5,563 nucleotides of DNA, from positions 1 to 5,563 of the forward strand of contig NZ_JAIVFR010000487.1 in NCBI RefSeq assembly GCF_020829685.1, in the 5' to 3' direction. Shown here piece after piece: positions 5,033 to 5,563 of the stretch (position 1 is the first letter of the stretch; the number at the start of each line of letters is the position of its first letter). The translations under genes were made by a program, and so were the position numbers. The stretch is from Nostoc sp. CHAB 5715. Lineage in GTDB: Bacteria > Cyanobacteriota > Cyanobacteriia > Cyanobacteriales > Nostocaceae. The notes under the pieces were generated by a model, which ran no database searches, was not told the origin of the DNA, and was given only the letters and a program-made list of their open reading frames with translations.

Positions 5033-5293
5033 CTAGCCGCCGCTGACTGGTGGAATCAGCACGACTTCATCCCCGTCTTGTAGTAGGGTATCTGGTTCGA
5101 CAAATATTAGATTAATTCCAAAGCGGGTAACGTCACGCCATTGGGAAAGTTCGGGGTGTTCAGCTATGAGGCGATCGCATACTGCTTTGACTGGCATACT
5201 TTTAGGAAATTCCAGTACCAGTTCCGAAACTCTAAAGGCTTCTTGATAAGCAGCGAACAATTTGACGGTAACGGTGATTGCAGATTTAGACAT
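5033..5293 (-). CDS. moaD: MoaD/ThiS-family sulfur carrier, molybdopterin synthase small subunit
   Basis: An 86-residue ubiquitin-fold protein. In the molybdenum cofactor pathway MoaD is adenylated at its C-terminus by MoeB, loaded with sulfur as a thiocarboxylate, and with MoaE converts cyclic pyranopterin monophosphate to molybdopterin in the cytosol. The N-terminal beta strand is ITVTVKLFAAYQEA (6-19). The centre has AVCDRLIAEHPEL (about 37-49). The C-terminus is DEVVLIPPVSGG, with the obligatory terminal Gly-Gly and the usual MoaD PPVSGG ending. Length is normal (about 80-90). A ThiS-like carrier for another pathway cannot be excluded from one protein, because no moaE, moeB or thiamine gene is in view. 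No Shine-Dalgarno precedes the ATG and no earlier in-frame start was found nearby. A HIP1 site lies inside the gene (5171-5178). Confidence 0.9.
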   Translation of the reverse strand: MSKSAITVTVKLFAAYQEAFRVSELVLEFPKSMPVKAVCDRLIAEHPELSQWRDVTRFGINLIFVEPDTLLQDGDEVVLIPPVSGG

Positions 5294-5360
5294 ATAACAT
5301 GCTTTGGCAGTACCAGCAAGTAGTTTAATACTTGATAAGCACCCTGAACTCTTGGGCTTA

Positions 5361-5389
5361 ATTATACATTACTAAGTACATGATTTCAT
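5361..5389 (-). promoter_or_regulatory. Possible promoter for moaD
   Basis: On the minus strand ATGAAA (5384-5389; 4 of 6 against TTGACA) and a perfect TATAAT (5361-5366) are 17 bases apart. Transcription would start near 5354 and leave a leader of about 60 bases before moaD. It lies between the end of the upstream minus-strand fragment (5414) and moaD, as expected if moaD has its own transcript. The leader shows no riboswitch-like structure that I can recognise. Confidence 0.4.
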
Positions 5390-5413
5390 AAGTTCATAGC
5401 GAAAAAATGTTTC

Positions 5414-5554
5414 TTAATCCAACATTTCTGGGTCAATTCCTAAAGCATTGAGTTCTTCAATAGAGAGAGTACGCAATTTCTCTACAATTTTCTCCCGCTT
5501 TTGTCGCTCAATCACAGCCCGCTCCTCACCCGTTAACAGTAAATTTGTATCGGC
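5414..5554 (-). pseudogene. C-terminal remnant of an unidentified minus-strand gene
   Basis: On the minus strand the frame ending at TAA (5414-5416) reads TNLLLTGEERAVIERQKREK, then IVEKLRTLSIEELNALGIDP, then EMLD. It looks like real protein: a charged amphipathic helix followed by a tidy C-terminus. Reading upstream, a TGA (5555-5557) interrupts the frame just 6 bases from the window edge, and no ATG lies between it and the helix; a GTG at the AVIER valine is the only plausible start. Either the gene is broken by a stop or frameshift, or only a 30-odd-residue peptide is made. Endings of this style (charged helix, then LGIDPxxL) occur in cyanobacterial Uma2-type and Rpn/PD-(D/E)XK transposase-associated nuclease families, but the fragment is too short to assign. 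Confidence 0.5.
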
Positions 5555-5563
5555 TCAATAATC

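Noticed and set aside
5141..5323. 60-residue plus-strand reading frame opposite moaD
   Set aside because: It is the antisense shadow of moaD, whose terminal Gly-Gly and fold motifs are clear.

Overview
The window comes from a filamentous heterocyst-forming-type cyanobacterium (Nostoc/Anabaena relatives). The signs are moderate to low GC, six copies of the cyanobacterial HIP1 octamer GCGATCGC in 5.6 kb (starts 187, 710, 1058, 2088, 4846, 5171), heptamer tandem repeats, a small inverted-repeat element, and the TGTAGAGACG and CTCTACGAGACGC repeat families that I recall as abundant in Nostocales. The genus is an inference. The sequence has no rRNA, tRNA or CRISPR array that I can see.

Layout. 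1-279 is the 3' end of an atypical short-chain dehydrogenase, followed 34 bp later by a class I SAM-dependent methyltransferase (314-1096) whose stop codon lies inside a heptamer repeat (1087-1120). A well-conserved nu-class glutathione transferase of the YfcG type follows (1235-1933). From 1934 to about 2251 there is wreckage: a 112-bp MITE-like element starts at the base after the GST stop, carries its own internal hairpin, and is followed by what looks like the decayed C-terminus of a membrane transporter. A small exported protein (2327-2821) comes next, with a very good ribosome binding site and a copy of a dispersed repeat built into its N-terminal coding region. After a 58-bp inverted repeat come an orphan polytopic membrane protein (2967-3656), a doubtful small ORF with a transposase-like motif (3849-4082), and a PlsC/MGAT-like acyltransferase (4092-4940).

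The right end is on the minus strand: moaD, the sulfur carrier for molybdopterin synthesis (5033-5293), converges on the acyltransferase across a stem-loop. The tail of an unidentified gene (5414-5554) has an in-frame stop near the window edge.

How the genes work together: only the SDR/methyltransferase pair and perhaps the small ORF/acyltransferase pair are spaced like operons. The rest looks like an accessory, repeat-rich patchwork of single genes. I found no convincing new multi-gene system. The most interesting points are the repeat-derived peptide at the signal-peptide junction, the nested MITE, the transporter remnant, and the orphan membrane protein with buried charged residues.
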